Under the pieces are notes generated by a model. It worked only from the letters and a program-made list of their open reading frames with translations, did no database searches and was not told where the DNA came from. From JOPF133 sp052144935 (GTDB taxonomy: Bacteria; Acidobacteriota; Terriglobia; Bryobacterales; Bryobacteraceae), in NCBI GenBank assembly GCA_052144935.1, contig JBKQPR010000162.1, positions 20,784 to 84,783 of the forward strand: a DNA stretch of 64,000 nucleotides, in the 5' to 3' direction. Positions 17,771-25,972 of the stretch are shown in pieces. A program made the position numbers and the translations under genes. Position 1 is the stretch's first letter; every line of letters starts with the position of its first letter.

Positions 17771-18291
17771 TCGGAACGCCGGCTACAAATCTCCCCATGG
17801 ACCACACCAAATCGGCCGATCGACGGGTGCTGGTTCTGAGACCGGCGAAATGGAAATCGATTGCGTGTCTGGTGGGGTCGCTCGCATTCGCGGCCTTCGG
17901 AGCGCGGGTCGCCGTTAGTAACGGCGGAATCGTCGTCTGGCTCTGCGTTTCCTTTTTTGCTTTGTGCTCGGCGGTCTTCCTTGTCCAGCTCATCCCCGGG
18001 TCGTCGTATCTTCGCCTGACCGCGGAAGGCTTCGATGTTTGCACGATGTTCCGGAAATGGCCGCGCATCTTGTGGAGTTCCGCTAGCAACTTTCGAGCCG
18101 TGAGTATCCCGCCTTCCTTCACGAGGTTGGTCGTGTTCGACCTGGATGAACCGGCTCGCCGAACGTTGAGCCGGCTTAATCGGGGATTGGCCGGGGCCGA
18201 CGCTGGCTTGCCGGATACGTACGGAATGAGCGCGCAGGATCTTGCCAGCCTGATGAATGCCTGGCGCTCCGGCGGCATTCCATCGTCATAA
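17767..18291 (+). CDS. STM3941-like membrane protein
   Basis: The 174-aa protein has RVLVLRPAKWKSIACL at the N-terminus and two closely spaced hydrophobic segments (about residues 32-50 and 55-75), then a soluble PH-like domain: YLRLTAEGFDVCTMFRKW, then VVFDLDEPARRTL and LPDTYGMSAQDLASLMNAWR. The final phrase is typical of the STM3941 family (small two-TM proteins of unknown role). The GTG at 17767 overlaps the previous stop as GTGA; an ATG at 17797 is an equally good start. It is probably co-expressed with the preceding gene. Confidence 0.75.
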   Translation: MIGTPATNLPMDHTKSADRRVLVLRPAKWKSIACLVGSLAFAAFGARVAVSNGGIVVWLCVSFFALCSAVFLVQLIPGSSYLRLTAEGFDVCTMFRKWPRILWSSASNFRAVSIPPSFTRLVVFDLDEPARRTLSRLNRGLAGADAGLPDTYGMSAQDLASLMNAWRSGGIPSS

Positions 18292-18404
18292 CCCTCCGGA
18301 AACCTCAGTGCAGTCGTTCGTGCGAAGCAGGGCAAGCTAAGCATGCCGCTGGACATTGGCCATTTCGAGGCCACTCCTCGTTCGATGCGATGATTTTCCG
18401 TGGG

Positions 18405-18535
18405 GAAGGGCCAGAGGGCACCCCCGCCTTCCGTCGCCTGCCACCGGTGCATTGTGGTGCAGCCAATCTTGGCTGCAGTGGGCTTTCAGCCGGCGAAGCC
18501 GGCTCTGGGCAAGCCAAGCATGCCCCACCAATCTA
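18405..18535. repeat. Dispersed GC-rich hairpin repeat
   Basis: The block contains GCAGCCAATCTTGGCTGC (perfect small hairpin) and CAGCCGGCGAAGCCGGCTC (CCGGC stem), preceded by CCAGAGGGCACCCC. The same components recur inside the element at 30072-30256 and near 33745-33777. It fills the gap between the convergent genes ending at 18291 and 18543. Confidence 0.6.
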
Positions 18536-18542
18536 CCATTCG

Positions 18543-20576
18543 TTACCGGCCTTTCATCTCCAGCACGGTGATCGAATAAGCCGGAAAGGTGCGCGTGAAC
18601 GTCGTGCCCAGGCCGTCGATGGGGGAGGCCACGGGCACGATTTTGTTCGGCTCGGCGATGGAGTTGGTGTCGTCGGGGCTGGACGCGCTCATGGCGATCG
18701 ACTGGCCCTTGGGGTCGAGCGAATGAAGGCCGCTGAGCTCGATGCGCACGGCCTGGGGCGTGGCGGCGCGGTTCACGATCTTCAGGAAGATGGTGTGGGC
18801 GCCGCTCGCCAGCGTGGCGTTGAAGAACAGTGTGGGCACCTGCTCGGGCGGTGGCGCCTGGGGCGGCGTGGCCGGCGGTTCCCCGTTGGGTCCTCTGCGC
18901 CCGGCAGGAGTGGGTGGCTGCCAGAGGCGCGTGGGCACGTCCTGGGCGGCGATCGGCAAAACCACATCGCCGTGGTAGACGCTGAACATCTTCTGCGCGT
19001 AGTAGGCTGGAGATCCGTAGCTCGAGACCGTGTCGTAGCCGATCAGGTCGGTGCGCCACTGCATGCCACCGGGGTTCACGTTGACGAAGAGGGGGGCATA
19101 GCTGGACATGATCACCAGGTCGGAATTGCGCTCCATGCCGGTCATCCAGGCGGCGTCGCCCAAGGCCGCGCTCATGTTGGGCGTCGGAGCGCCGACACGA
19201 GTGGCCCATTCGCCCACGAAGACCTTGGGTCCCGAGCGCGGGCGGGAGTCGTACATGTGGGCGGTGGAGGCCATCAGGTCCTCGGAGTTGCGGTAGTAGT
19301 GCTCGTCGATGACGTCGGGAACGCGCGTCGAGACACGCGCGGTGGCGATGAGCTGTAGTTTGGGGTACTTGGCTTTGATGGCGTCGTAGAACTGAGTGAA
19401 CCGGCCGTCGTAGGTGCCGCCGCCGGCGCGGTCGAAGTTGTCCTCGTTGCCGATTTCGACGTAGGTGAGGGGGAACGCGGCGGGATGGCCATCCTTGGCG
19501 CGGCGCGCGCCCCACGTGGTGGAAGCCGAGCCGGTGAGGTATTCGATTTCATCGAGCGCGTCCTGCACGTAGGGTTGGAGGTCCGGGCCGGGAGCCACGC
19601 GCTGGCCGCGCAGCGAATAGCCGGCATAGACGGCCAGCAGCGGCTCCATGTGGAGGTCTTCGCACCATTCCAGGAATTCCGCGAGGCCCATGCCGTCGGT
19701 GGACCAGTAGCGCCAGGCATCGTCCATATGGCCGGGGCGCTGGGACACGTCGCCGAGGGTCTTCTTCCAGTCGAAGCGCGTGGCGATGGTGTTGCCCTCC
19801 AGGTAGTTGCCGCCGGGGAAGCGCAGGAAGGCGGGCTTCATATCGGCCAGGAGCTGCGTGATGTCCGGGCGATCGCCGTTGGGGCGGTCGTGGAAGGTGG
19901 GCGGAAACAGAGAAACCATGTTGAACCAGACGGCGCCGGGGCTGGCCCCGGTGATCGCGAGGTGGTTGGCCGCGGACACCGGGGCGTTCCGCGTGGTGAA
20001 GACCGCCGAGTACTTCCGCCAGGTTTCCGTCAGGCCACGGACTTCGGCGCTGGCGTAGGTGGTGGCGCCATCTTCGCTCATGATGGCGATGGTGAGGGGC
20101 CCCTTGAATCCGGGGGCGGCCTTGGCGTAGAACGAGGCGCGGTAGCGGGTGTTGGGCCGCACGGGGATACCCCAGAATCCTTCGTTGGCAATCCCCACGC
20201 GCTGGTTGCCGGCGGCCTCGGCGATGGTCAGCTTGAGGCTGGTGGGGAGGGCGTCGTTGAACTTCTCCGAGGGGTCGAGGGCCATCGTTCCGGCGCCGCC
20301 GTGCTCCTGGAGCAGGGTCCAGTGGACCGGTTCCTTGGGATCCTCCATAAGGGTGCGGTTGCGTACCAGCTCGCCGTACAGGCCGCCGTCGTAGGAGAAA
20401 TTGATCTCTTCGGTCATCAATCCGTAGAGCTTGGGGCTGACGTGGGCGGCCACCTGATCGGCCTGAATCCGCAGCACGGTGGGGCCGGCCGGCTGGGCGG
20501 GCAGGCTGGCGGGCGTCCAGGCGAGCGCCATCCAGGCGAGTGCGCTCAACGATGTCGCGAGGTTGATCCGGAACAT
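18543..20576 (-). CDS. Alpha-L-arabinofuranosidase, GH51, secreted
   Basis: The 677-aa protein has a signal peptide (residues 1-27, ending PASLPAQP). The N-terminal part includes the GH51 opening VSPKLYGLMTEEINFSYDGGLYGELVRNR and an inserted carbohydrate-binding beta domain (about 95-215). The catalytic barrel shows FLRFPGGNYLEG, EIGNED with the acid/base Glu, and VFVGEWA with the nucleophile Glu. A C-terminal beta domain has a Pro-rich insert near residue 565-585. It would remove arabinofuranosyl groups from plant hemicellulose. It is a single gene with its own promoter-like TATAGT 13 bases upstream of the ATG. Confidence 0.93.
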   Translation of the reverse strand: MFRINLATSLSALAWMALAWTPASLPAQPAGPTVLRIQADQVAAHVSPKLYGLMTEEINFSYDGGLYGELVRNRTLMEDPKEPVHWTLLQEHGGAGTMALDPSEKFNDALPTSLKLTIAEAAGNQRVGIANEGFWGIPVRPNTRYRASFYAKAAPGFKGPLTIAIMSEDGATTYASAEVRGLTETWRKYSAVFTTRNAPVSAANHLAITGASPGAVWFNMVSLFPPTFHDRPNGDRPDITQLLADMKPAFLRFPGGNYLEGNTIATRFDWKKTLGDVSQRPGHMDDAWRYWSTDGMGLAEFLEWCEDLHMEPLLAVYAGYSLRGQRVAPGPDLQPYVQDALDEIEYLTGSASTTWGARRAKDGHPAAFPLTYVEIGNEDNFDRAGGGTYDGRFTQFYDAIKAKYPKLQLIATARVSTRVPDVIDEHYYRNSEDLMASTAHMYDSRPRSGPKVFVGEWATRVGAPTPNMSAALGDAAWMTGMERNSDLVIMSSYAPLFVNVNPGGMQWRTDLIGYDTVSSYGSPAYYAQKMFSVYHGDVVLPIAAQDVPTRLWQPPTPAGRRGPNGEPPATPPQAPPPEQVPTLFFNATLASGAHTIFLKIVNRAATPQAVRIELSGLHSLDPKGQSIAMSASSPDDTNSIAEPNKIVPVASPIDGLGTTFTRTFPAYSITVLEMKGR

Positions 20577-20589
20577 AGCTTTGGGTTTT

Positions 20590-20595
20590 ACTATA
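20590..20595 (-). promoter_or_regulatory. TATAGT -10-like hexamer of the GH51 gene
   Basis: On the minus strand TATAGT ends 13 bases before the ATG at 20576. The expected -35 position reads TGCCGG, a poor match. Confidence 0.35.
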
Positions 20596-20709
20596 GCGCT
20601 TGCGCGCTTCGGCCGGCAGGGGAGAGTCCGTGAACGCGTAAGGAAGTCTCGGAAGGCGTGGGGTCCGCCGGCCCATCGAGAGTCCGGGCGAGACCCCTAC
20701 AAAGCCGTG

Positions 20710-21675
20710 CTACCGGACATAAACCCGCGATGGGCACTCGATCTGTAAACCGGGCAACTCAGTCCGCAGTTTCACCGGTTGCATGCCGTGCTTGCCCAGC
20801 GCTTCAAAGGTCACCGCGTATTGATTCTCGATCCGGTCGTGAAAATCCTTCAGGAACGGCTGAATCGTCACCGGGTCGGTGAAATCCTCGAAGTAGGCAT
20901 TGCCGCCGGTCTCCTGGCTGACCTCGCCGAGGCGGGACTGCGCGAAATTGGTCACCCAGTCGCTCCGGCCATAGAGACCGGCGCTGCGCAGATAAATGGA
21001 ATAGACCATCACGCCACTTTTCAAAGCGTCTTGGATGGCCGCGTCCACGTAAGGATCGTCCATAACCTGGGTGCCCCAGTAGCGGTCTACGCCGTCCGTC
21101 AACATCAGCACTGCCCGGCGGCCGGCCGCTTCTTTCGACGGCCAATGCTTCACGAGATCCGAAAGCGCAAAGTAAGGACTGCCATTCTCGCCCGGGATGG
21201 CTGCCGGCAGGCGCAAAGCACTAGCCGCCTTCCGGGGATCCGCCGTGAATGCCTGGGCCAGAGCGACGGTTCCGTTGTGCATGTAGCCAACCGCCACCTG
21301 GGTCGTGGAGGGCAGGGAATTGAGGAAGGTCTTCAGCTCGGGCAACTGGAGGCCCAGGCTGGACGACCGCGTGGAATCGTCCAGGAGAACGAAGAGCTGC
21401 ATGTCCGCCAGGTCGCCCGCCAAGCGCTGCACGCGCAGTACGTGCACCGGGGTGTTATCCTGTATAACCGTCAGGTCGCGGGCTTCCAGGTTGTTCGGTA
21501 CACTGCCGCCCTGATGAAGAGGTTGGACGGTGATCACCATCTGAGCCGATTGAGCCGGCACCCCAGTGGAATTTGGCCCGGAAGCCCGCATCCCGGGGCT
21601 GGCGGCCATGAGCGCCGCGATCGTCATCCCAGTAAAGACAATCCCAGTAAAGACGCGCTGTCGTTTGATCTTCAT
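20710..21675 (-). CDS. Secreted VWFA-type domain protein (acidobacterial)
   Basis: The 321-aa protein has a signal peptide (MKIKRQRVFTGIVFTGMTIAALMAASPG). After a beta-rich N-terminal part (LEARDLTVIQDNTPVHVLRV) comes a von Willebrand factor A domain: LFVLLDDSTRSSSLG is the metal-site strand with the DxS-type motif, followed by VAVGYMHNG, the conserved VLMLTDGVDRYWG and GVMVYSIYLRSAGLYGR. Such VWFA-related proteins are abundant in Acidobacteria; their partners are unknown. The start at 21675 is supported by a ribosome binding site (GGGAGGTGG); the frame is open upstream without signal-peptide character. Confidence 0.85.
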   Translation of the reverse strand: MKIKRQRVFTGIVFTGMTIAALMAASPGMRASGPNSTGVPAQSAQMVITVQPLHQGGSVPNNLEARDLTVIQDNTPVHVLRVQRLAGDLADMQLFVLLDDSTRSSSLGLQLPELKTFLNSLPSTTQVAVGYMHNGTVALAQAFTADPRKAASALRLPAAIPGENGSPYFALSDLVKHWPSKEAAGRRAVLMLTDGVDRYWGTQVMDDPYVDAAIQDALKSGVMVYSIYLRSAGLYGRSDWVTNFAQSRLGEVSQETGGNAYFEDFTDPVTIQPFLKDFHDRIENQYAVTFEALGKHGMQPVKLRTELPGLQIECPSRVYVR

Positions 21676-21863
21676 TTCGCCACCTCCCCGTTCTCCTCTA
21701 TACAGTTGGATGCCGCCGCGGGGATGGCGGTTCCTGTCGAAACTGTAGGCCGTCGGTTGGAGGGAAGAGGAGTGCTTGGACGGTGCCAAAAAGCGGGTAA
21801 CGTTTTGTAATGCGGTCCAATCGGGGCCCGGCGCATGGCGCTGAGGCACTCGTTTACATAGAA

Positions 21864-22388
21864 TCAACAGCTTACGGGGTAGTGCCACAGCGGAGAGGTA
21901 GCTGGAAACCTAATGCCGGGATCGGGGCTAGAAACACGTCCAGCGAGGGGAGCCAGGTTTCCTGTGTATTCAGACCGCCAAAAGGGATTATCGATGCGAA
22001 CGCCGCCCAGTGTTGCGCCTTGCTGAAGGTCTTCACTGTAGAGAAGGTCCGCGCCCGGCAAACGCGCCGCGTGAAGATCATCGCATCCCAGAAGGAAATT
22101 CGATTCAGACGATGCAACTCGATGGCCGCTATCACATCGCCTTCCACAAAGCGAACCACTCGGGCACGCGTGAGCAACTGAACCTTTTGTTGCGCCGTCT
22201 CAGGATCGACGCCCAGTTTCCCGGTGGCAGCGGCAAAGTACTCCTGCAAAACCTGAATTGATACAACCAGCAGACCGGACCGCCGATAGCCGGTGATGAG
22301 CTGAATCGCGAGTGCCTGCTTGGCTGGCGCAGAGGCGTCGTCGGCGTAGATGAAAATGTTTGGTATCGAAAAATGCCAGCCGATTCAT
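21864..22388 (-). pseudogene. PIN-domain toxin gene broken by two frameshifts
   Basis: The ATG at 22388 overlaps the antitoxin stop as ATGA and the first residues are MNRLAFFDT, but one extra A near 22359-22362 throws the frame off. In the next frame the PIN domain continues well: NIFIYADDASAPAKQALAI, then VSIQVLQEYFAAATGK, RFVEGDVIAAIELHR and ISFWDAMI. A second shift near 22071-22078 moves the end to a third frame: AARLPGADLLYSEDLQQG and GGVRIDNPF. All acidic active-site positions (FFDT, QEYF, FWDAM, SEDL) can be seen across the three frames. The usual stop after NPF is missing. Two indels in one gene suggest a real null toxin, though sequence error cannot be excluded. Confidence 0.8.
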
Positions 22389-22612
22389 GACCGCTCGTGA
22401 AGTTCTTCCCTATCGAACTTCCACCCGCGGGAGTCGCCGCGAGCAAGCCTTGAGAGGCGCTCAAACTCAACGGCGTCTTCATTTGGATCCGACTTTCCCG
22501 CTAGTTGCTCAAGATACTCCCTAACGAACTGATTGACACTCGTTCCAAGAGCCTCGGCTCGGCGGCGTGCACGAAGAAGTACTTCGTCGACGACGGAGAG
22601 GGTAACGTTCAT
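22385..22612 (-). CDS. Antitoxin, ribbon-helix-helix type (VapB-like)
   Basis: The 75-aa protein starts MNVTLSVVDEVLLRARRRAEALGTSVNQFVREYLEQ, divided here as an RHH-like beta strand and two helices with the turn ALGTSVNQ. The acidic C-terminal half (SDPNEDAVEFERL) would bind the toxin. The ATG at 22612 was chosen over an upstream start at 22651 because it gives the family N-terminus. The stop overlaps the PIN toxin start by 4 bases, the classic type II toxin-antitoxin layout in which the antitoxin also represses its own promoter. Here the antitoxin is intact and the toxin is not. Confidence 0.8.
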   Translation of the reverse strand: MNVTLSVVDEVLLRARRRAEALGTSVNQFVREYLEQLAGKSDPNEDAVEFERLSRLARGDSRGWKFDREELHERS

Positions 22613-22745
22613 GTAACACATATTACGTGCGCACAGAAGACCCGGTGTCAAGTTGTTGCCCGGACACCCTCGGACACCCTCGGCCGTTGTTAACGATGTT
22701 CGTGGGTTGGCGACCTGCGATATGCTCGGCGCACGCCCGTAACCG

Positions 22746-22829
22746 TCAGCCCAGAACCCCCAACCACCCCGCCACGAACAGCACCAGCGCCGGGTGAATC
22801 CCCGTCATGGCGTCGTCGGCATCGATCCC
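22746..22829 (-). pseudogene. Duplicated 3' end of pgpA
   Basis: These 84 bases match the last 84 bases of pgpA (23823-23906) with about 5 differences, including the stop codon. On the minus strand they encode DADDAMTGIHPALVLFVAGW and end VLG-stop. Upstream of the match the similarity stops abruptly, so only a fragment is present. Together with the real pgpA end it flanks comB. Confidence 0.85.
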
Positions 22830-23063
22830 GCCTGCCAAAGCAATCCCTGTTACCTCCGGTTCTGGCGAAGTCCTCATGGCCGTACTGCGAAGGAGCGTGA
22901 TGAACCACTTGATCCACTGCAGGGGACAACGGAGCGTTGGTCCGCGGTCCTGAAGATGGTGGTGCCCGGAATGTACGGGCTTTCGGCCGACGAGAGATAA
23001 GTGCGAAACGCGTCCAGGAGCGGCAGGAGTGGTGATTCGGATCGCACACGGCCGGACCGCATG

Positions 23064-23069
23064 TATACT
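23064..23069 (+). promoter_or_regulatory. TATACT -10-like hexamer of comB
   Basis: TATACT ends 7 bases before the GTG at 23077. No clear -35 box is seen. Confidence 0.4.
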
Positions 23070-23076
23070 GCTTGGG

Positions 23077-23796
23077 GTGACGTTCGATCAAGCCGGGTTT
23101 GACATTCGCTGTGAGTGGGGACTTGCAGGACTTCGCGAGATTGGGGCGGACTCAGACGTTGTTGTAATCGTGGATGTCCTTTCCTTCACCACGGCGGTTG
23201 ACATAGCGACCGCCCGCGGCGCCCAGGTTTTCCCTTATCCCCTGAAAGGCGCATCGGCCGTCGAGTACGCCGGTTCGCTCCATGCAAACCTTGCGTCTGT
23301 CGACCGCGGCGCGGGTGTCTCGCTATCGCCGGCGTCGCTCGGAAACATCCCGGCCGGATCTCGATGGGTGCTTCCTTCACCCAATGGAGCCGCCCTGGCG
23401 TTTGCCGCGGATCATCCAATCGTACTGGCTGCCTGTCTTCGGAACGCCACGGCCGTTGCTCAAACTGCCGCTCGCCTGGGTTCGACCATCGCGGTGATTC
23501 CCGCCGGCGAAACGTGGGCGACGGGTGAGTTTCGGCCGAGCCTCGAAGACTGGATTGGTGCGGGTGCGGTCATCGCTGCCTGCCCGGGAAGGCGCTCGCC
23601 GGAATCGGCGATCGCGGCGGCGGCTTTCGACTGCGTTCGCGGAGATCTCTTAGGAGCGTTGCAGGGATCGGGGTCGGGCAAGGAGTTGATCGAGCGGGGC
23701 TTTGGCCGGGATGTCGAGTTGGCTTCCGAACTGAACGTGAGCATGACGGCTCCCCGTCTCGTGAATCGGGCTTTTGTAAGCGTGAACGCGCAGTGA
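23077..23796 (+). CDS. comB: 2-phosphosulfolactate phosphatase (ComB family)
   Basis: ComB removes phosphate from 2-phosphosulfolactate in coenzyme M synthesis; bacterial homologues are common and often of unknown physiological role. The 239-aa protein shows the family core DVVVIVDVLSFTTAVDIATARGA near residue 30 (the D-V-L-S/R-F-T motif), then VLPSPNGAALAF and CLRNATAVAQTA, and IAVIPAGETWATGEFRPSLEDWIGAG. I chose the GTG at 23077 (then TFDQAGFDIRCEWG) because it matches the family N-terminus and follows a TATACT box; the frame is open 16 codons further upstream. The gene sits between a pgpA 3' fragment and pgpA itself. Confidence 0.87.
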   Translation: MTFDQAGFDIRCEWGLAGLREIGADSDVVVIVDVLSFTTAVDIATARGAQVFPYPLKGASAVEYAGSLHANLASVDRGAGVSLSPASLGNIPAGSRWVLPSPNGAALAFAADHPIVLAACLRNATAVAQTAARLGSTIAVIPAGETWATGEFRPSLEDWIGAGAVIAACPGRRSPESAIAAAAFDCVRGDLLGALQGSGSGKELIERGFGRDVELASELNVSMTAPRLVNRAFVSVNAQ

Positions 23797-23822
23797 GCGT
23801 GGTGAGCGCTCGTCCGCATCCC

Positions 23823-24317
23823 TCAGCTCAGAACCCCCAACCACCCCGCCACGAACAGCACCAGCGCCGCGTAAATCCCCGCCATGGCGTCGTCGGCATT
23901 GATCCCCCAACCGCCCGGCAGGGCCTCCAATTGCCTTACGGGCGGCGGCTTCCAGATGTCGAACAGGCGAAACAGCGCGAACGCCGCCAGGTAGGTTTTC
24001 CAGTTCAGGGTGCGCGCCCCAGCCAGCGAGATCCACTGCCCGATCACCTCGTCCACCACCACGCATTGCGGATCCTTGGTATCCAAAGCCCGCGCCGTCA
24101 CACCTGCCGCCCACACCGCGGGAGCGAACAGAAGGGCCGCCAGCAGAGCGAAATCCAGCCCGCTGAAACCGCCGTAAGCGTGCAGGGCGATGGCGATCAG
24201 GATGGCGGCCGCCGATCCGGCCGTGCCCGGTGCGCGTGGCGCCAAACCGCATCCAAACCACGTGGACATCAGCCTGGCCAGGCGGATGCGCCCCACGCTA
24301 CTCGTCCTCGTCCTCAT
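23823..24317 (-). CDS. pgpA: Phosphatidylglycerophosphatase A
   Basis: PgpA dephosphorylates phosphatidylglycerol phosphate at the inner membrane. The 164-aa protein shows the family motifs FGCGLAPRAPGTAGS near residue 21, CVVVDEVIGQW near residue 86, and FRLFDIWKPPP with LPGGWGINADD near 115-140. Four hydrophobic segments fit a membrane protein, the last (IYAALVLFVAGWL) at the C-terminus. The ATG at 24317 overlaps the end of yacG by 20 bases; a GTG at 24296, one base after the yacG stop, is an alternative start giving 157 aa. Last gene of a probable rimO-yacG-pgpA operon. Its 3' end is duplicated at 22746-22829. Confidence 0.93.
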   Translation of the reverse strand: MRTRTSSVGRIRLARLMSTWFGCGLAPRAPGTAGSAAAILIAIALHAYGGFSGLDFALLAALLFAPAVWAAGVTARALDTKDPQCVVVDEVIGQWISLAGARTLNWKTYLAAFALFRLFDIWKPPPVRQLEALPGGWGINADDAMAGIYAALVLFVAGWLGVLS

Positions 24318-24468
24318 CCGCCTCGGGTGGCGCCACGCTGGGGCCTGGAATGACGTACTTCTCCGAGGCCCAGTTGGCCAGGTCGATCACCCGGCAGCGC
24401 TCGCTGCAAAAGGGAAAATCGGGGTCGCCCAAAGCCACTTCCTTCTTTTTGCAGATCGGGCACTTCAT
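24298..24468 (-). CDS. yacG: DNA gyrase inhibitor YacG-type zinc protein
   Basis: A short gene of 56 codons. MKCPICKKKE and FCSERCRVIDLANWASEKY form the YacG zinc finger: CxxC near residues 3-6 and CxxxC near 21-25, followed by the IDLxxW motif. The tail (PPEADEDEDE) is acidic. In E. coli YacG binds GyrB and inhibits gyrase. The ATG overlaps the rimO stop as ATGA, so translation is coupled; pgpA follows directly. Confidence 0.9.
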   Translation of the reverse strand: MKCPICKKKEVALGDPDFPFCSERCRVIDLANWASEKYVIPGPSVAPPEADEDEDE

Positions 24469-25856
24469 ACGGCGATCTGAATCAGCGGCGCCGCGGATGG
24501 CACGGGGGCGTCTTCGGTGGGTTCCAGCAGGGTTCCCACCACGTCATAATCGTGGGCCTCGGTGATGCGCAGCCGGCGGATTTCGCCGGGCCGCGGCTCG
24601 GCGCCCTCGAAGTCGTTGATTAGGGTGACCCCGTCGATGCCGGGCGCCTGCGTGGCGAGGCGCGCCTCCCACAGCAGATCGGTTTCCGCCGAGGGGCCTT
24701 CCACCAGCACGGCCGCCTGGCTGCCCACCAAGGCACGGTTGCGCGCCCGCGCGATCTTGCGCTGCAGGGCCATCAGGTGGCGCTTGCGATTGTGCGCCGT
24801 GCGGCCATCCACTTTGCCCTCCAGGGCGAAGCTGGCGCTGGTGTCTTCGTCCGAGTACGTGAACACGCCCAGGTTGTCGAACCGCGCCGCTTCCACGAAC
24901 TGGCACAGCTCTTCGAAATCCGCAGCGGTCTCACCGGGAAAACCGGCGATGAAGCTGGTGCGGATGGCAATCCCCGGAATGGTGCGGCGGATGCGCTCCA
25001 GCAGCTTGAGGAAAATATCGCCCGAGGCGCCCCGCTTCATGCGCTTCAGGACCCGCGCGCTGGCGTGCTGCAAGGGCATGTCGATGTACTTCACCAGGGC
25101 CGCATGGGCCGCCATGGAATCGAGCAGCCGCTGGGTGACTTTGTTGGGATAGGCGTACAGGAAGCGAATCCACTTTTCGTGCGGCGTTTCGATCCGCGCC
25201 AGCCGCTCCAGAAGCTGCGGCAGCCCGTCGGCCAGCCCCAGGTCTTCCCCGTAGCAGGTGGTGTCCTGTCCGATCAGGTTGATCTCGCGCACCCCGCGCT
25301 CGAACAGCCGCGTGGCTTCGGAAATCACCGATTCGAAGCGCCGGCTGCGAAATGCGCCGCGGTACTGCGGAATCACGCAGAAGGTGCAGGGGTGGTCGCA
25401 GCCCTCGGCGATCTTGATGTAGGCGAAGTGCCGTGGCGTGGCCAGCACGCGGGGCGTCAGGTCGTGGTAGAGATAGGGTTCGGGCGAGGCGGGCGGCTCC
25501 GCGGGCGGCTCCATGCCCTCGCACAGGGCCACGATGCTCTCCAGCTCGTTGGTGCCCACCAGCGCGTCCACTTCCGGCATTTCCTTGCGGATGTCGCCAC
25601 GGTACCGCTCCACCAGGCAGCCGGCCACGATCAGCTTCCGGGCCCGCCCGATTTTCTTGTACTCGGCCATTTCCAGGATGGTGTCGACCGACTCTTTCTT
25701 GGCGGGGTCGATAAAGCTGCAGGTGTTCACCACCAGCACGTCCGCCTGGTCCGGATGCGGGGTGAGTTCGTGGCCCTTGGCCACAAGCTGGCCCATCATG
25801 ACCTCGCTATCGACCAGATTTTTGGGGCAGCCTAAACTGATGAAACCGACTTTCAA
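24465..25856 (-). CDS. rimO: Ribosomal protein S12 methylthiotransferase RimO
   Basis: RimO adds a methylthio group to the conserved Asp of ribosomal protein S12. The 463-aa protein has the UPF0004 domain with Cys10 (SLGCPKN), Cys46 (NTCSFID) and Cys80 (AGCLVERY) for the auxiliary [4Fe-4S] cluster, then the radical-SAM motif CDHPCTFC with Cys153, Cys157 and Cys160. The phrases NLIGQDTTCYG and DMPLQHAS are typical for RimO. The C-terminal part is the TRAM domain. The start is TTG at 25856, giving the family N-terminus KVGFISLGCPKNLVDSE. A TTTACT box lies 13 bases upstream. Confidence 0.95.
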   Translation of the reverse strand: MKVGFISLGCPKNLVDSEVMMGQLVAKGHELTPHPDQADVLVVNTCSFIDPAKKESVDTILEMAEYKKIGRARKLIVAGCLVERYRGDIRKEMPEVDALVGTNELESIVALCEGMEPPAEPPASPEPYLYHDLTPRVLATPRHFAYIKIAEGCDHPCTFCVIPQYRGAFRSRRFESVISEATRLFERGVREINLIGQDTTCYGEDLGLADGLPQLLERLARIETPHEKWIRFLYAYPNKVTQRLLDSMAAHAALVKYIDMPLQHASARVLKRMKRGASGDIFLKLLERIRRTIPGIAIRTSFIAGFPGETAADFEELCQFVEAARFDNLGVFTYSDEDTSASFALEGKVDGRTAHNRKRHLMALQRKIARARNRALVGSQAAVLVEGPSAETDLLWEARLATQAPGIDGVTLINDFEGAEPRPGEIRRLRITEAHDYDVVGTLLEPTEDAPVPSAAPLIQIAV

Positions 25857-25972
25857 GCGTTCGATCCAGTAAAATGAGGGTTCTTGTACCAGAATAGCAT
25901 CCGGGATCGTCTTCTTGACGGCGATCCCCGTAACACGCTATGTTCGGACCAAAGTCTCGGCCCAGGGAAACG

